Assembly (NCBI RefSeq): GCF_023101765.2
Contig: NC_064231.1
Location: 8,384,501 to 8,448,500 of the forward strand
From: Spodoptera frugiperda
Lineage: Eukaryota > Arthropoda > Insecta > Lepidoptera > Noctuidae
Length of the DNA stretch: 64,000 bases
Reading direction: 5' to 3'
Under the pieces are notes generated by a model, which saw nothing but the letters and a program-made list of their open reading frames with translations, was not told the DNA's origin and made no database searches. A program made the translations under genes and the position numbers. Of this stretch, positions 25,140 to 36,478 are shown in pieces. The first letter of the stretch is position 1; each line of letters begins with the position of its first letter.

Positions 25140-25235
25140 TCGAAACGAAAGCGCGTTCGGCCCTCTGATAGGTTGGTTCATTCTTGCTGGCAATTCAGAG
25201 CGCCGAACGCGCTGTCACTTTGTTTTCGTTCAACG
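25140..25235. mobile_element. GC-rich palindromic element, about 100 bp
   Basis: GCGCGTTCGGCCCTCTGA (25,151-25,168) pairs with TCAGAGCGCCGAACGCGC (25,195-25,212) with one mismatch around a 26-bp loop. The outer parts GAAACGAAA and TTTGTTTTCGTT continue the symmetry with a gap. It stands out as GC-rich in AT-rich DNA, and the layout is that of a miniature hairpin element. Confidence 0.6.
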
Positions 25236-25240
25236 TAAAG

Positions 25241-25995
25241 CAAACTCGTACTAATTGTACTGATATCTGACCTCGAAATCGTCGGAACATCAAACTTTTC
25301 AAACAAAATTCCATTCCATCCTTCATAAGACAGACGTTTGTAAATATGATTGTTTGTACCTCTTTAGACTGAGAAGCAAGTCAATATCGGTATTACAAAC
25401 TATCAGTAGACCTAGTTTATATTCAGGGTTTTAACCTTATAAACGGTATACTTAATTAACTAAAATAAACCAAAGCTTTACACTTCTCAATCGTATTTTC
25501 GTCACAAACCCGTCCAGAATTTATTATAGAAATACAACTAAGCATTAGAACAACATTCCTCCAAAAATAATAAGAAACTGTTTCAATGTTCCCGTAACAA
25601 ATATAGACGGTATTTGGTACATTACTTTGCTGATATTTTCCGTCGTTCCAGAACGTTTAACAGATTCCTGTGTTGAGTAACAATAGTCCCAGACAAATAA
25701 CAAATCCGTCATCTCACGTCATAAAGCATGTTTACGGCTACCGTAGCGTCGATTCCTAGTTTATACCAAGCTTCCAATAGTTTCTTGTGTATTTTAGGGG
25801 GGTTACACAATGCATGTTGTGATCGATGAGGAGTGGGAAAGGAAAATATAAGGAAAAGAGTAAAATGTACGTATGGTGTATGTAGAAAGAATAGTACTGC
25901 AGGTATAAGCATTTCGTTTTTTCAATCGCGTATTATTTTACTAACATTTTCAAGCTTTCTTGTGCGAATTTTAGGGAGTGGAATTCTTTGCCGGA
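25241..25995. other. AT-rich unique DNA, no gene seen
   Basis: Short chance frames only. Confidence 0.4.
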
Positions 25996-26140
25996 ATCTG
26001 TGTTTTCTGATGGGTATAAATCTGGGTGTCTTCAAGACTTGGTGGATAGGTTGCTCATGGGCAGACGTGCTCCATCGTAGGCCGCATCATCACTTACCAT
26101 CAGGCGGGATAGCGGCCAAACGTCGACCTATCAAATATAA
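25996..26140 (-). repeat. Dispersed SINE-like repeat end
   Basis: On the minus strand: CGCCTGATGGTAAGTGATGA, TGCGGCCTACGATGGAGCAC and GTCTGCCCATGAGCAACC. I recall these words from a repeat common in moth genomes. They are related in style to, but distinct from, the repeat at 15,274. The 105-codon plus-strand frame through it is an artefact. Confidence 0.55.
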
Positions 26141-26376
26141 AAAAAGGTGATTTAGTCAGAACATGGATTAAAACAAATAAAGTTTTAGTCTACATAGGTA
26201 TAAAAGGAAAAGTCATCCGGCAAGTCCGGATCGTACCAGTCATAGCTTATGCTATGTGTGCAGACGGATCGACCAGAAACCGCAAACGTTCATGCAAAAT
26301 GTATGAAAGCGAGTTCGGATCGAACACAGTGCGTAAGTGCTTTTACAGTGTACACTGCTACATATTAGGCTATACA

Positions 26377-26530
26377 AAACCAGTATAAATTGACATCTGA
26401 TTGTGTGGAAAGTTCATACAAAGCAAGACTATGAAAAATTGGTATTTATAGCTCCATATATAACCAGTATAAACTGACCGTCGAATGTGTGAAAAGATCA
26501 TACAAAGCGAGACCATATTAAACTGGTTTT
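26377..26530. repeat. Diverged tandem duplication, unit about 84 bp
   Basis: AAACCAGTATAAATTGACAT ... TTCATACAAAGCAAGACTAT at 26,377 is repeated as AACCAGTATAAACTGACCGT ... ATCATACAAAGCGAGACCAT at 26,462. The units have drifted, so the duplication is not recent. Confidence 0.65.
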
Positions 26531-27432
26531 ATAGCAAGATGTGCAGCTATGTGTGTACTAAAACCAACTTGTTTGTTCTATAGCTTTAAATAGAGATTAG
26601 CTAATTGATAGTTTTGTAATTAAAACGGGATCTGTATGTCGTAATCTACTTTTATGTTTCACGATCCAGTTCTAACCTGAAAGGTTGTCTTGAAACTTTT
26701 TTTAAACGGTTTTACGGTATTTAGCTTGGCCTGCTTGTTTGTTTGGATCAGAAGTAACTGGAATAACCCTCATTCTGACGTCTGATAGATCTGATATTTG
26801 GTATACACTCTTAATATTGATGACCATACAATATAAGCCCAATTTAAAACATTTAACATAAAAAAGAAATCATGTACGAGTAAAATGTGGCTTGAGTTTC
26901 AGAAAAAATATACAAATTAAAAATGAATTTTAAATACACGTGTGTACGTCATAGTATAAAAAAAAATAGAAATAGTAGAATGATAAAAGGTTTTGGAAAA
27001 TGAAACTACTACCTAATATTAAATAGGGTTCAATTTGATTAATATTCTGGCCATATTTTATAATAGATACTGTATCTAAAATACGTTAATTGTAACACGA
27101 GTAGTTCATCTCAACACCTTCAGTACGTTAGCGAGAAGTAATTATTCAAAGCATATTGTTATTCAAGTACGATCTGATTAATTCGTTAGCTTGTTATAGA
27201 CAACCTCTGTTTGAATACCAATAAACATACGCAATTTGAAGAGAAACATATTTCAACAAAATATTATAAAAAATGATTTATTTAGTTAACAATTTATCAA
27301 TAAATCTGGAGAAAACTGGAAAGTAATTGATCGATCTTTTATTTTTATGATCAGTTTTAAGCGCCCAGACTTTGCACGTAACATAATGTAAGATTTCAAG
27401 AAAATAAGAGTAGCAAATTCGCGACCAAAAGT
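26531..27432. other. AT-rich unique DNA, no gene seen
   Basis: Nothing supportable. Confidence 0.4.
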
Positions 27433-27441
27433 AAGTAACAA

Positions 27442-27688
27442 CTCACAAGACTGCCTCGTTAGTCGAGTGTCATGACGAGCAATCGGTTTTGGGTTTAATT
27501 CCGGGGTCGGACAAAGTAATGCTGGGCTTCTTTCGGTTTTTCAAAAAAATATCAATAATAGCACGGAGCCTTTTTACATGGGACTGATAACACAAATGAT
27601 GAAAAGTTGGTGTACATTGGTCAATGGTATCACGTGCGGTAACGTCCACCTCTGCCTAGCTCTTCGGGTTAAAATGCGTGACGATACG
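27442..27688 (+). repeat. tRNA-headed SINE, copy 1, with target-site duplication
   Basis: The head (GACTGCCTCGTTAGTCGAG) and the tail (CTCTTCGGGTTAAAATGCGT) match the better-preserved copy at 42,901-43,184. AAGTAACAA precedes the element (27,433-27,441) and follows it (27,689-27,697), a target-site duplication that fixes both ends. The B-box has decayed (GGGTTTAATTCC), and an internal part of the family is missing. Confidence 0.8.
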
Positions 27689-27697
27689 AAGTAACAA

Positions 27698-28540
27698 AAT
27701 GTATGAGAAAGCTTATGCATACATAAAAAACGAACCTGAAATAAGGACACAAAGAGAACAACTCTTACATCAGTCAGTACTTAATATAATATCAAACTAT
27801 ACAGCGCTGAAGAGAAGCACTGGAACGTGAAATAACTTTAAAAGAAGACAAAACGTACAATAGCATATTTCATCGCGACTTTCTTCGTCAACTTGTTACC
27901 CTCTGTTCTCATAGTATATTTTACAGTGACTCGCTTTATTTTGTTCAGTCTTGACAAAATGGCTGACATTGAGTTTCAACTAATTTAAACGGCTGTCATC
28001 ACTCTCAGCCAATCTGTCAAGATCGTTATTAAATCTTCTTAAACTTGGTTAACATTTCCGATGTTTACTGTTTACTGGTTGGCGGAAAATGTGGTTTTGT
28101 TGTCGCATGGGAAATTAAATATTAATCGTTTTTGTGGTATAAGGAGTATTACTCCGCCATAATGCTAAAAAAAATTCACATTAACTTAAGAATATGAGTG
28201 ATTAATGGAGTATTGGTTTTCGAATTCATTGTTAATAACAAAATTATTGAACTTAAATCTAAATAGCACTCATCGTTATCATAGGTACATGCTAAATTAT
28301 ATGCTTAGTAATATATCATAACACATAATAAAAACAGCGTTAGTATATCTAATGTTCACGTTTCAATTATGGTTTAACACAAGTTATCACTCCCAAAAGC
28401 TAGCTACAAAGAGAATTTTTACCACTAAAAAGGCTGCCTCAGTGCACCAGATATGCAGATTCTATTTTAGGTAACATTGCCTAGGATTGCAATGCAAATG
28501 AAGGTACCTAGCAGGGAGAGCAAAAGCTCATACTTGGCGA
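27698..28540. other. AT-rich unique DNA, no gene seen
   Basis: Nothing supportable. Confidence 0.4.
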
Positions 28541-28625
28541 GCTGTTACGTAAGGCACGGTCGATAGCCGCGTTGCCGGCGGTACATTTGTGCCTCGATTC
28601 GCGAAATTACGTGGTAACCGTTTTA
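28541..28625. other. Isolated CpG-rich patch
   Basis: CACGGTCGATAGCCGCGTTG CCGGCGG and CGATTCGCGAAATTACG stand out in AT-rich DNA. On the minus strand a frame of about 25 codons is open but short. It could be a piece of an exon, a regulatory element or an old repeat. Confidence 0.3.
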
Positions 28626-28637
28626 AATATCTGCTAA

Positions 28638-28815
28638 CTAGTTTCTGCTGGCGGCTTCGCTCGCATTTCCGTGAGATAAAAAGTAGCCTATGTGTTATTC
28701 TAGTTCATAATCTACCCCTGTTCCAAATTTCATACCGATACTTTTAGCCGTTTTGATATGATTGAGTAACAAATATGCAAACTCACAAACTTTCGCTTTT
28801 ATAATATTAGTAGGA
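28638..28815 (-). mobile_element. Complete mini-Helitron, 178 bp
   Basis: On the minus strand it starts TCCTACTAATATTATAAAAG and ends GCCAGCAGAAACTAG, between an A and a T, which are the ends and insertion context of a Helitron. A GC-rich stem region (GCGAGCGAAGCCGC) precedes the CTAG end. There is no coding capacity. The copy at 8,418-8,588 and the end fragment at 24,998-25,040 belong to the same family. Confidence 0.75.
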
Positions 28816-28828
28816 TTAGTAAAATAAC

Positions 28829-28992
28829 GGTGCTTTTCCACCAGAAATGTGATGTAGATATAGCATAGCTGCTATAATAGCTATAACATAGGTACATAGC
28901 TTAGTATCAGTGGAAACCGTCACATAGTTTCACAGCTTAGCTATTACAACTCCGCAGCATTGCTATATAACACATTTCTGGTGGAAGCACCC
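28829..28992. mobile_element. hAT-like MITE, copy 1 (about 164 bp)
   Basis: GGTGCTTTTCCACCAGAAAT at the left is mirrored by ATTTCTGGTGGAAGCACC at the right. The interior carries many AGCTATAGC-like words. A longer relative lies at 51,434-51,731. The ends resemble hAT-type MITEs, but no 8-bp target-site duplication could be read. The element begins 14 bp after the mini-Helitron. Confidence 0.7.
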
Positions 28993-29164
28993 TTAGTAAG
29001 ATTACTAGAGTAATAAGTATGCAATTTCGTAGATAGAAATTGTAGCAACAGAAATTGTGTTTGGTTAAGGTAACGACGTTTTCGTATAAATGAAATGGAT
29101 TCGGTGTGTTGGAATAGATATGAGAACGAATAATAGAGAGTTGTGAAGTAATTTAAAAAGAACT

Positions 29165-29385
29165 CGATTTTTTTATGGAACAAGCCGTAAACGAGCAGGC
29201 CGATAACTGATGGTAAGCAATCGCCGCGGCCCATGGGCACTTGAAACACCAAAAGCATTACAATTGCGTTGCCGGCCTTTTGGGGGTTAGGTAAGGGTTA
29301 TTGGGGATTCGGGAATTGGGACGATTGGGAAGGGAGGAATTGGGCCTCCGGTAACCTCACTCACACAACGAAACACAACGCAAGA
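29165..29385 (+). repeat. Dispersed SINE-like repeat, third copy
   Basis: CTGATGGTAAGCAATCGCC, GCGTTGCCGGCCTTTTGGGG and GGCCTCCGGTAACCTCACTC agree with the copy at 4,961. The copy stops at CACAACGCAAG, so the later module is absent. Confidence 0.65.
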
Positions 29386-29737
29386 TTTAGAAAGTTATCG
29401 GTGAATATGGAGATTGGATTAGTTTGTTGTAATAGATAAGTTATGAGTAACTTAAAAAAAAAACTGCCACAAGAAGCTGCACTACTTTTTGAAGCATAAG
29501 ATACTGTTACCATTGCGTTTAGTCCAGATATAAAGGGGAGTGAAAGGCCAAAAAAAGAGTCCTAATGACCACACATTTGTATTTCACCATTTATAATACG
29601 TATACAAAAATAATACTTAAATACATTCACATTAATATAAAATTGCCATAATACGTCTATAACAATAATAAACTCACCGGGTGGTGCCGTCGATGGTTTT
29701 ACGTAAGAAGGCGCCAGACACTTTAACTTTAACAGCC
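29386..29737. other. AT-rich unique DNA, no gene seen
   Basis: Nothing supportable. Confidence 0.35.
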
Positions 29738-29885
29738 ACGACCCTGCAGACTACCTAGCAGGTTTACCGGATCTCCGGCTCAAAGAGCAGGAGTAAGAAC
29801 GGGGTGGTTTTTAGTCAGTCAGTAAGAGAATCCGCCTTACCCAAGGAGGGTGAAGTCATTGGATGCAGTTCCTACCTTAAAAATA
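29738..29885 (+). repeat. A-tailed SINE family, copy 5
   Basis: CTGCAGACTACCTAGCAGG, GGATCTCCGGCTCAAAGAGC, ACGGGGTGGTTTTTAGTCAG and GAAGTCATTGGATGCAGTTC follow the family order, ending in CTTAAAAATA. AGTCAGTCAGTAAG carries an extra GTCA compared with the other copies. Confidence 0.7.
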
Positions 29886-30794
29886 TACTTTAATGTTCAA
29901 AGTCGTAAGATAAATATGTAGATTATCAAAGCATCATATCAATATACTCACATTTATCCCAGTTAAAAGGAAAATAATATTATTGAAAAACACTTTTTCA
30001 TTGATCCGCACAAAATACAGATGTAAATGTAAAATAAATCGAACATCCTGTTTATATTCAGCAATAGTTGTAAAATGTAACATAATACACTGTTTGGTTT
30101 TACACCGTACAAATATCCGATTCAGATAAAATGTATTTATAGGATCCATTGATGTGTTTTCAAGAAGGGATCATAATAAAAGCTTGAAGCGGACACGAAG
30201 GGAGAGTTTTACGTCAGAACTAAAATATTAAAACAGTAACAACTGTTGTGTTAATTTGTTCGCTCAGTCGTAGAAACTTTACAACGGTTAACAGTCGCTT
30301 CGAAAGTAACAATTTTATTAATACTTTGTTACTCCTTTCTTTGAACGGGAACGGTACAATTATTTTTAATACACAGCGTTTATGACTGTTCTGAGAAAGA
30401 CGCTTCTAATGACTTGCATTCACTGGCGACCGCATTACCACGTTTTGCAAAATTGTAAGGCCGCGTTCTCAAGCTCGTTTAGACTTAGCATGGGTGTGAA
30501 CTAGGACTTTTCTTACACAGTATGAACAAAATACCGTGAACATTGTTCGAATAGAGAGCTAATTGCTACATTTCTTGTGTACCTACACATCAGCAACTTC
30601 TTGTTTCAATAGCGATTAGTGTTATTGAAGTTAGAAGTTTGAGTAATAAAAGAACTAGCTAAAATATTCACTGATATACTGCCAAATTAATTAAGATATT
30701 ATAATATATGATATCATCGTTATCGTAGATCTAAAGAGACGCTTTCATCTATCTAGATTTCTTATACATAGTACCTATCACTTATGCGACGTCC
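29886..30794. other. AT-rich unique DNA, no gene seen
   Basis: Nothing supportable. Confidence 0.4.
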
Positions 30795-31097
30795 TGCGTG
30801 AGCGATCTAGACGCGAAGGCGATGCGGTGCGGCGCGGCGCGATAACAACAAATTGTCAAAATTTATTAACGTGGTCTACGTGACTAGCCGCTTGTGAGAT
30901 ACGATGAGGTGCGGTGCGGTGCAGCGCGGCACGAACGCAATCAATTGATATTTTCGCGCGAATCAGATGCTTTTTGTTTATAATGTCGGAAACAGAAACA
31001 AAATGAAGCGATTCACTTGCACGTATAACAGCCGCCGCGTCACACCGCATCGCGTGTCACCGCACCGCTTAGCGTTCGCTTTTAGATCGCTCACGCA
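30795..31097. mobile_element. TIR element with GC-rich ends, 303 bp
   Basis: TGCGTGAGCGATCTAGACGC (from 30,795) is mirrored by GCGTTCGCTTTTAGATCGCT CACGCA at the right end, with inverted similarity over about 38 bp per end. Subterminal GCGATGCGGTGCGG is answered by CACCGCATCGCG and CACCGCACCGC. The middle is AT-rich. This is a nonautonomous DNA transposon of unassigned superfamily. Two frames inside it overlap on opposite strands and are not genes. Confidence 0.72.
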
Positions 31098-32581
31098 TGT
31101 TGCATTATATTCTAAAAAAGCGTTCAGTATGCAACGTAAATTGCTGAAATGGAACATGCACGAACACTGACAAATTAAGAGTGATTTTTATGTTCGAGAA
31201 TTCGGTCGATAAAATCTCTCAAGTGTTACTTACAACACTTTCAAGAAATGCAATAAGTCTTTTTACTTTTAGCTGACCACCCGGTGCTGCACTTACAGTC
31301 ACAATAAATCTGTTCACTAGGTCGTGAACTTGTAAATAATTTAGTTTCTAACTGATGGTTGGATTTCAACGGGTCATTTCAAACGTGGTATTAAAAATTG
31401 AAGGTTAGCATCGAGAATGAGTACTGAAATACCTGAATCAATAAATATGTTGCGTCTGTTTTACAGTTTCTTAGATCGGACTTATTTTTGTTGTGGCATG
31501 GTCAGTCTTCTTCACTATTTGTACGTCATTAACTCTAGTAATTTTGTACGAATTGGTAATAATAAGCAGAAGTAGATTAAGATTTCAGCTACTTTATGTC
31601 AAAGAATATCTCGACAAAAACATTATTACGAAATGACTACGTTCAGTGAAACCTCTATTTTTGGTGCCAAACTTCATATTTACGAGTTTTCATCAACCAG
31701 TTTGTTCTAGTCAGCTAATCTCGGTCAACTTGTAGCAAACTTTGTTTATGTATTGAACATCTGGAAGGAAATGAAACATACTATTCTTGAAGCTCTCGGG
31801 ATGAGGAACTTTGAGGAAGAAATTTTCTAAAAGAGATGTCACTGTAAACACCACTGAAGTTCTTATGTAAGTTAAATCACGTATCTTTGAAGCCGTTCGT
31901 GACAACCCTAACCGAAAGATAAAGGAATTAGAGAATCCGGAAGGGACACCATATATTAAATTTTACTTTGTTCCCGTCGTTTTGTGCCAAATTCCTTAAC
32001 ACATGGAAATTCAACATCGCATGAAGATTTATGTAATAAAATTCACCAAAAACTGTGTCATACAATTTGTAAACAGTGATATCGTGGTTTACAAGTTTCG
32101 TATAACAGTTTACGTTTCCCATTTCAGATAGACGATCATTCAACTCTCGGAATGAATCACTATAGTGTAAATAAATTTTATCGCGTGTCTAATAAATATG
32201 CCAAATACAAATGCAAACAAATCAAATAGATTAGTAGTTGGCTAATAGACTGATATAAACTATGATTTACAATGTAAATCTGATTTTTTTTTACTTTGGA
32301 TTACTTCATTACGTCAGTACAAGACGGCTGATTTTATCGCATTTTTTAATTCATTCTGGCTGATAGTTGCTTTTTCATTTGCCAATGGCAAGATTTCTAG
32401 AATAGTGAATTATATTCAATTTTTACTCTTACTATTGCTACTCTCTCAACTCATTTAATAGACAAGAACTAACTGGTCTTTTGTTGAAATATGAAAATAT
32501 TTATTTAGCTTTTCATGTCACAAAACTTATGTAGTTAAAAATGTTCACTACTGATAAATACCAGTATTAAAGTGATTTTTT
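31098..32581. other. AT-rich unique DNA, no gene seen
   Basis: Several minus-strand frames of 64-71 codons. None is recognisable. Confidence 0.4.
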
Positions 32582-32745
32582 TGACCAGCCCGTCACAACT
32601 TCCCATACCGCTGCATCTCCTGTAAGCCAGGATCTACACTAGATCTAACACCGGAACACTGAAGTCCAGCGCGTCCCAGGGACATGAATCGCTGTCTTGG
32701 ATCCCGCAACGAAATAAATCAGAAGATAATATTAGAGGAGAAGAA
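32582..32745 (-). repeat. Unclassified dispersed repeat, copy 2 of 2
   Basis: Inverted relative of 15,470-15,665. It shares, on the minus strand, CTTCTGATTTATTTCG, TCATGTCCCTGGGACGCGC and AGATCCTGGCTTACAGGAG. Confidence 0.65.
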
Positions 32746-34572
32746 AAAGAAAACGATAGTATTAAAATGTTATAAACACCAGCATTCAACTGTAAACGTC
32801 CTTATCCATATACATTCCTCATTACTAAGCATCTGAAAGACTTAAGATTGCACTCTCCAGTAAAGTTCTCGGTCGGTGTGCGATGGAACAGCGCCAAAGC
32901 AATTAAATCGTGAAGCCGCACGCGAGGTTTCTCCGCCACTCTTGCGATGCCGAGCTACGAACCAAATTGCTCTCGTTACTTGCACTTTTTAGGACAGCCA
33001 TGTTACCCCAATCTTCGTGTAACCGAACATCTGCTTATTTAAATTTCAGTTTGTGTGTACAACCAAATGTTTGTTGTCCAAATATTGCCAATGTAATGGC
33101 TTGGCACCAATGTTTGTTGTATAACTTACAGCATTTAATGTTCTTTGAGAATAATTGTTTGAGTTTCGACGTCGTTTGTCAACTTCTTTGGGGTTATTTT
33201 ACGATGTTTTTATTTACAATGTTGTTTTATCTCCTAGTATCTAGACGAACGTCCTTGAATGAGTTTGAGTTGTCTGTAATAAATCATAAACTTATTTTGT
33301 ACAAAGTTTTTTAACTTTCTCCGAGGGTATGGAAATTCTCCTTTGGGTTTTATTGTTATTCTTTACTCAGTGAGGGCGTGAAAATACACGAGTAAGTATG
33401 AACAATGTATGATTTATAACAGCGTAATAAAACTGGTAGGTAGAGGTTGGGGGTGTGTATTACATATTCAATATTGCTTCAATAATAATAATATTGTTCA
33501 CTAAAGAGCCAAAGTATTGTTATTCTTCGTAAGTTAGTGTTTGAAGAAAATAGGCGATGGAGAATATTAGACGCAATATGTTATGTAGGCATCTTTCCAC
33601 AGTCTGTAGAAATACAAAACAACCGAGATGGCCAAAATTTAAACTCTGAATAGCAAACATTGAATACATTTAAATATTTTTAAACAGACAGTGGCCCCAC
33701 ACTGGTTTGAAAACGATCCGAAACAAAGAAATTGTAAGTGCTGAATTTGAAAATCTATTTGTATTGTTTATCTAACTCATTTGTCCTTGTCAAAATTGTC
33801 TGTGGACATTCAACCTTTTAAATCTATTTGAGACTTGTCAAATGGAAACTAGCTTGTCTTATTTGGCATCAGCGAATTAGGGTTTCTAAAAGCGATTCAT
33901 TTCGAATCATTGGGATTATAACCCTTATTTCTAGTAAGTTAAGGCGTAGCTTGTATATTTACGATTGGAAAAGCAGAATGGACTTGTCCTTCGTCTATTT
34001 CTCGTACACTTTGTTTATCACCAGAGTGAGTAAAACCCTCTTTGTAACAAATAACTAATTTTGGCGCGCAAAATACTTGAAATATGGCGACGCAGAATAG
34101 AGAGAAAATTCTTGAAACTGAAATTAATCACTCGAAACTCTGAATACATATACTGGTTGAAATATTTACGGGAACTCCAAATATATAGGAGCTAATTACG
34201 TTGAAATATTAGACGTATTTATAACTACAGTGAGTTATTTGACAATTTGTTGCCAATACTTGTAGTTTACATTAAAAGAGTTATTGGTTCAGCAATTATC
34301 TGGATTTGTATTAATCTCCGAATTTTTCAAAACTCTTTAACATTTTGTTCACAGACTTCTGTAGCATAGTAATGAGGGGTAAGATTTAGTCGTAATGCGA
34401 ATTGATGGCTTGTTTGTACCTAATGAAGACTTATGGAAGTTTACGTTATACAAGACCAGTTCGTTTTCATTCGCTATGCATTAAAGAATCATTACTTTGT
34501 TAAACAGATCTGTTTACAAACTGTTTTCTGGAGCTCACACATCAACCAACAGCCCGTAAAAATGTACTGCTA
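32746..34572. other. Mostly AT-rich unique DNA; short CpG patch at 32,870-32,960
   Basis: The patch contains CGGTCGGTGTGCGATGG and GAAGCCGCACGCGAGG. A 134-codon plus-strand frame (32,910-33,314) begins in the patch, but its residues are mostly Leu, Phe, Cys and Ser from T-rich DNA. It matches nothing I know, so I do not call it a gene. Confidence 0.35.
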
Positions 34573-34586
34573 GACTCTTAAAGTCC

Positions 34587-34739
34587 GGAGCTGCGGACTA
34601 CCTAGCGGGTTTACCGGGGCTCCGGCTCGACAAGCAGGAGTAGGAACGGGGTGGTTTTTAGTCAGTAAAAGTCTGACACTCCCTCTCGCCTTACCCTGGC
34701 GAGAGAAGTCATTGAATGATTTTCCCCCCTGAAAAAAAA
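34587..34739 (+). repeat. A-tailed SINE family, copy 6, with 14-bp target-site duplication
   Basis: GACTCTTAAAGTCC lies immediately before (34,573-34,586) and after (34,740-34,753) the element. The right end is CCCCCCTGAAAAAAAA, so this is target-primed retrotransposition with an A-tail, and the orientation is plus. The head is GGAGCTGCGGACTACCTAGC followed by GGGGCTCCGGCTCGACAAGC. The latter has only weak similarity to a polymerase III B-box, so the origin of the head is unclear. Compared with copy 7 it lacks about 20 bases at the 5' end. Confidence 0.85.
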
Positions 34740-34753
34740 GACTCTTAAAGTCC

Positions 34754-36299
34754 TAATGTACAAAAGCGACGTTTCGGATCCATGATTGGCTGGTGGATTG
34801 ACGATCGCAATTAAAAAGGTTCAGGTTTATCAGAGAGCTCTGTTAATTGGATAATACCTTAGTTGCCTTACTAAAACTACTATAGTTACCTACTAAACTG
34901 AGAACGGCTTTCCTTAAGTACAATTAATTAATTAATTGTCTTATCTAACAATACGATGTATTTATATCACACAAAGTACCAGAAACACAACACCAAAGTT
35001 CTAAATAATGCAATCCTATATGAAGGCCGTATCCATTACGGTAATTAACGTTTATTAAATTATCTAGACGCTACACCGTACTATGATAGCCACTGGATAT
35101 AATTTGCAAATATTCGTGCACTTTATCGTGTAAAGCTTGTGGGTGGAGAACAAATTGTAATTGCGTTTTAGTATTCAATCACGAGTGAAAAAGTACATAG
35201 CACAGAAATACACTCACGTACATAGTATAAAAATGTATACGCTACAGAAGGTACACATAAGATTTTAAAGGAAAAGGATAAAATAAATAAGTGAAGATAA
35301 CTACTTACGGTTGATTTTTGTGTGTGTGTGTGCGTCGTCCACACATCACACGTCATCAAAACAGTCCCACACTCACTAATCACGAGACACATGAATAAAA
35401 CGCTGACTACCCAATGTTTCTAAACTAATTAAGTATCTACGTAACACTACAATCAAATAAACACCTAAACACATAGCTAAAAATGTCCAAATTCACTTAC
35501 GATAATTTACTTTTCCGAATCCTATGGTAATAGAATTGAGTTCCCTCGGAGTTACTGAGCTCAGTCGTGTTCATTCCGAATTCAAATGTTTGTTCTTGTA
35601 CGTACTACACTAGTTTAAGCTCCCCGTTCCACTTGGTTAAGTCTATCCACTGATTACTATGATGCGGGAATAAGGAGTTGTATATATGTTTGTGTGCTAT
35701 TGTACTCTATTCACCGATTTCTATTCCGATTTGTGGGATGTTTCGAATATGCTTCAAGTAATTTCGTTTTGTCAGTTGTGTTTATGTTATGCTTTTTTGT
35801 ATAATTGAAATAAAATTAACTTCGCTTTATTTCAAAATGTTTGTTTAACACGTCATTATCTCTTTAACTCTCTAATGTCTACGGTCAAAATTCACATAAA
35901 ATGTAACATTTTTGATCTACAAAAATGTTCATCTACAAAAATCTCCTCATTTCTGCAATACCCATAAAACCCCCATGTGACATTAATTTAATTCGAAGCG
36001 GCTTTCGAAAGGCTCGAAATAAGTAGGGGATAAAGTTTGAGATTGATTAAGGTAGTTCTACATCAGGCTGTAGGATATATGCCTTGACCCAGTTGGAATA
36101 AGAGCGAAAGCGGATGGTTTTTGAGAGCCAATCATTTCACTTCCAGAGTACGGTGGATTGTTCGGAATAAATTCTCCGTAGAAAACCGATGACGGCAGTT
36201 TTAATGCCGTATTTTCTTGTAAAAGAAAGGGGTTCGTGTGAATTGGTTACTTTATTATTTATGTATATGTGTGAGTGGTTTAATTATATTTAATTTATT
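34754..36299. other. AT-rich unique DNA, no gene seen
   Basis: A short TG microsatellite sits near 35,320-35,334. Nothing else supportable. Confidence 0.4.
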
Positions 36300-36478
36300 A
36301 TGAATTCGGGGTTCTGGAAGGGGGTGATTAGGCCTCTGATTACCGTGAGGTAGGTGTTTTTGTAATGTGACGAAACACAACGCAAGCGTTGTTTCACGTC
36401 GCTTTTCTGTGAGGCCGTGGTATCACTCCGGTCGAGCGGGCCCATTTGTGCCGAAGCATGGCTCTCCCACACTTAAAT
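36300..36478 (+). repeat. Dispersed repeat, second module
   Basis: AAACACAACGCAAGCGTTGT, TTTCTGTGAGGCCGTGGTAT and CCGAAGCATGGCTCTCCCAC match the end of the copy at 4,961-5,275. The first module (GTAAGCAATCGCCG...) is absent. ACGCAAGCGT makes a short palindrome. Confidence 0.65.

Noticed and set aside
32910..33314. 134-codon plus-strand frame
   Set aside because: Composition follows T-rich DNA, there is no domain I recognise and no splice support.
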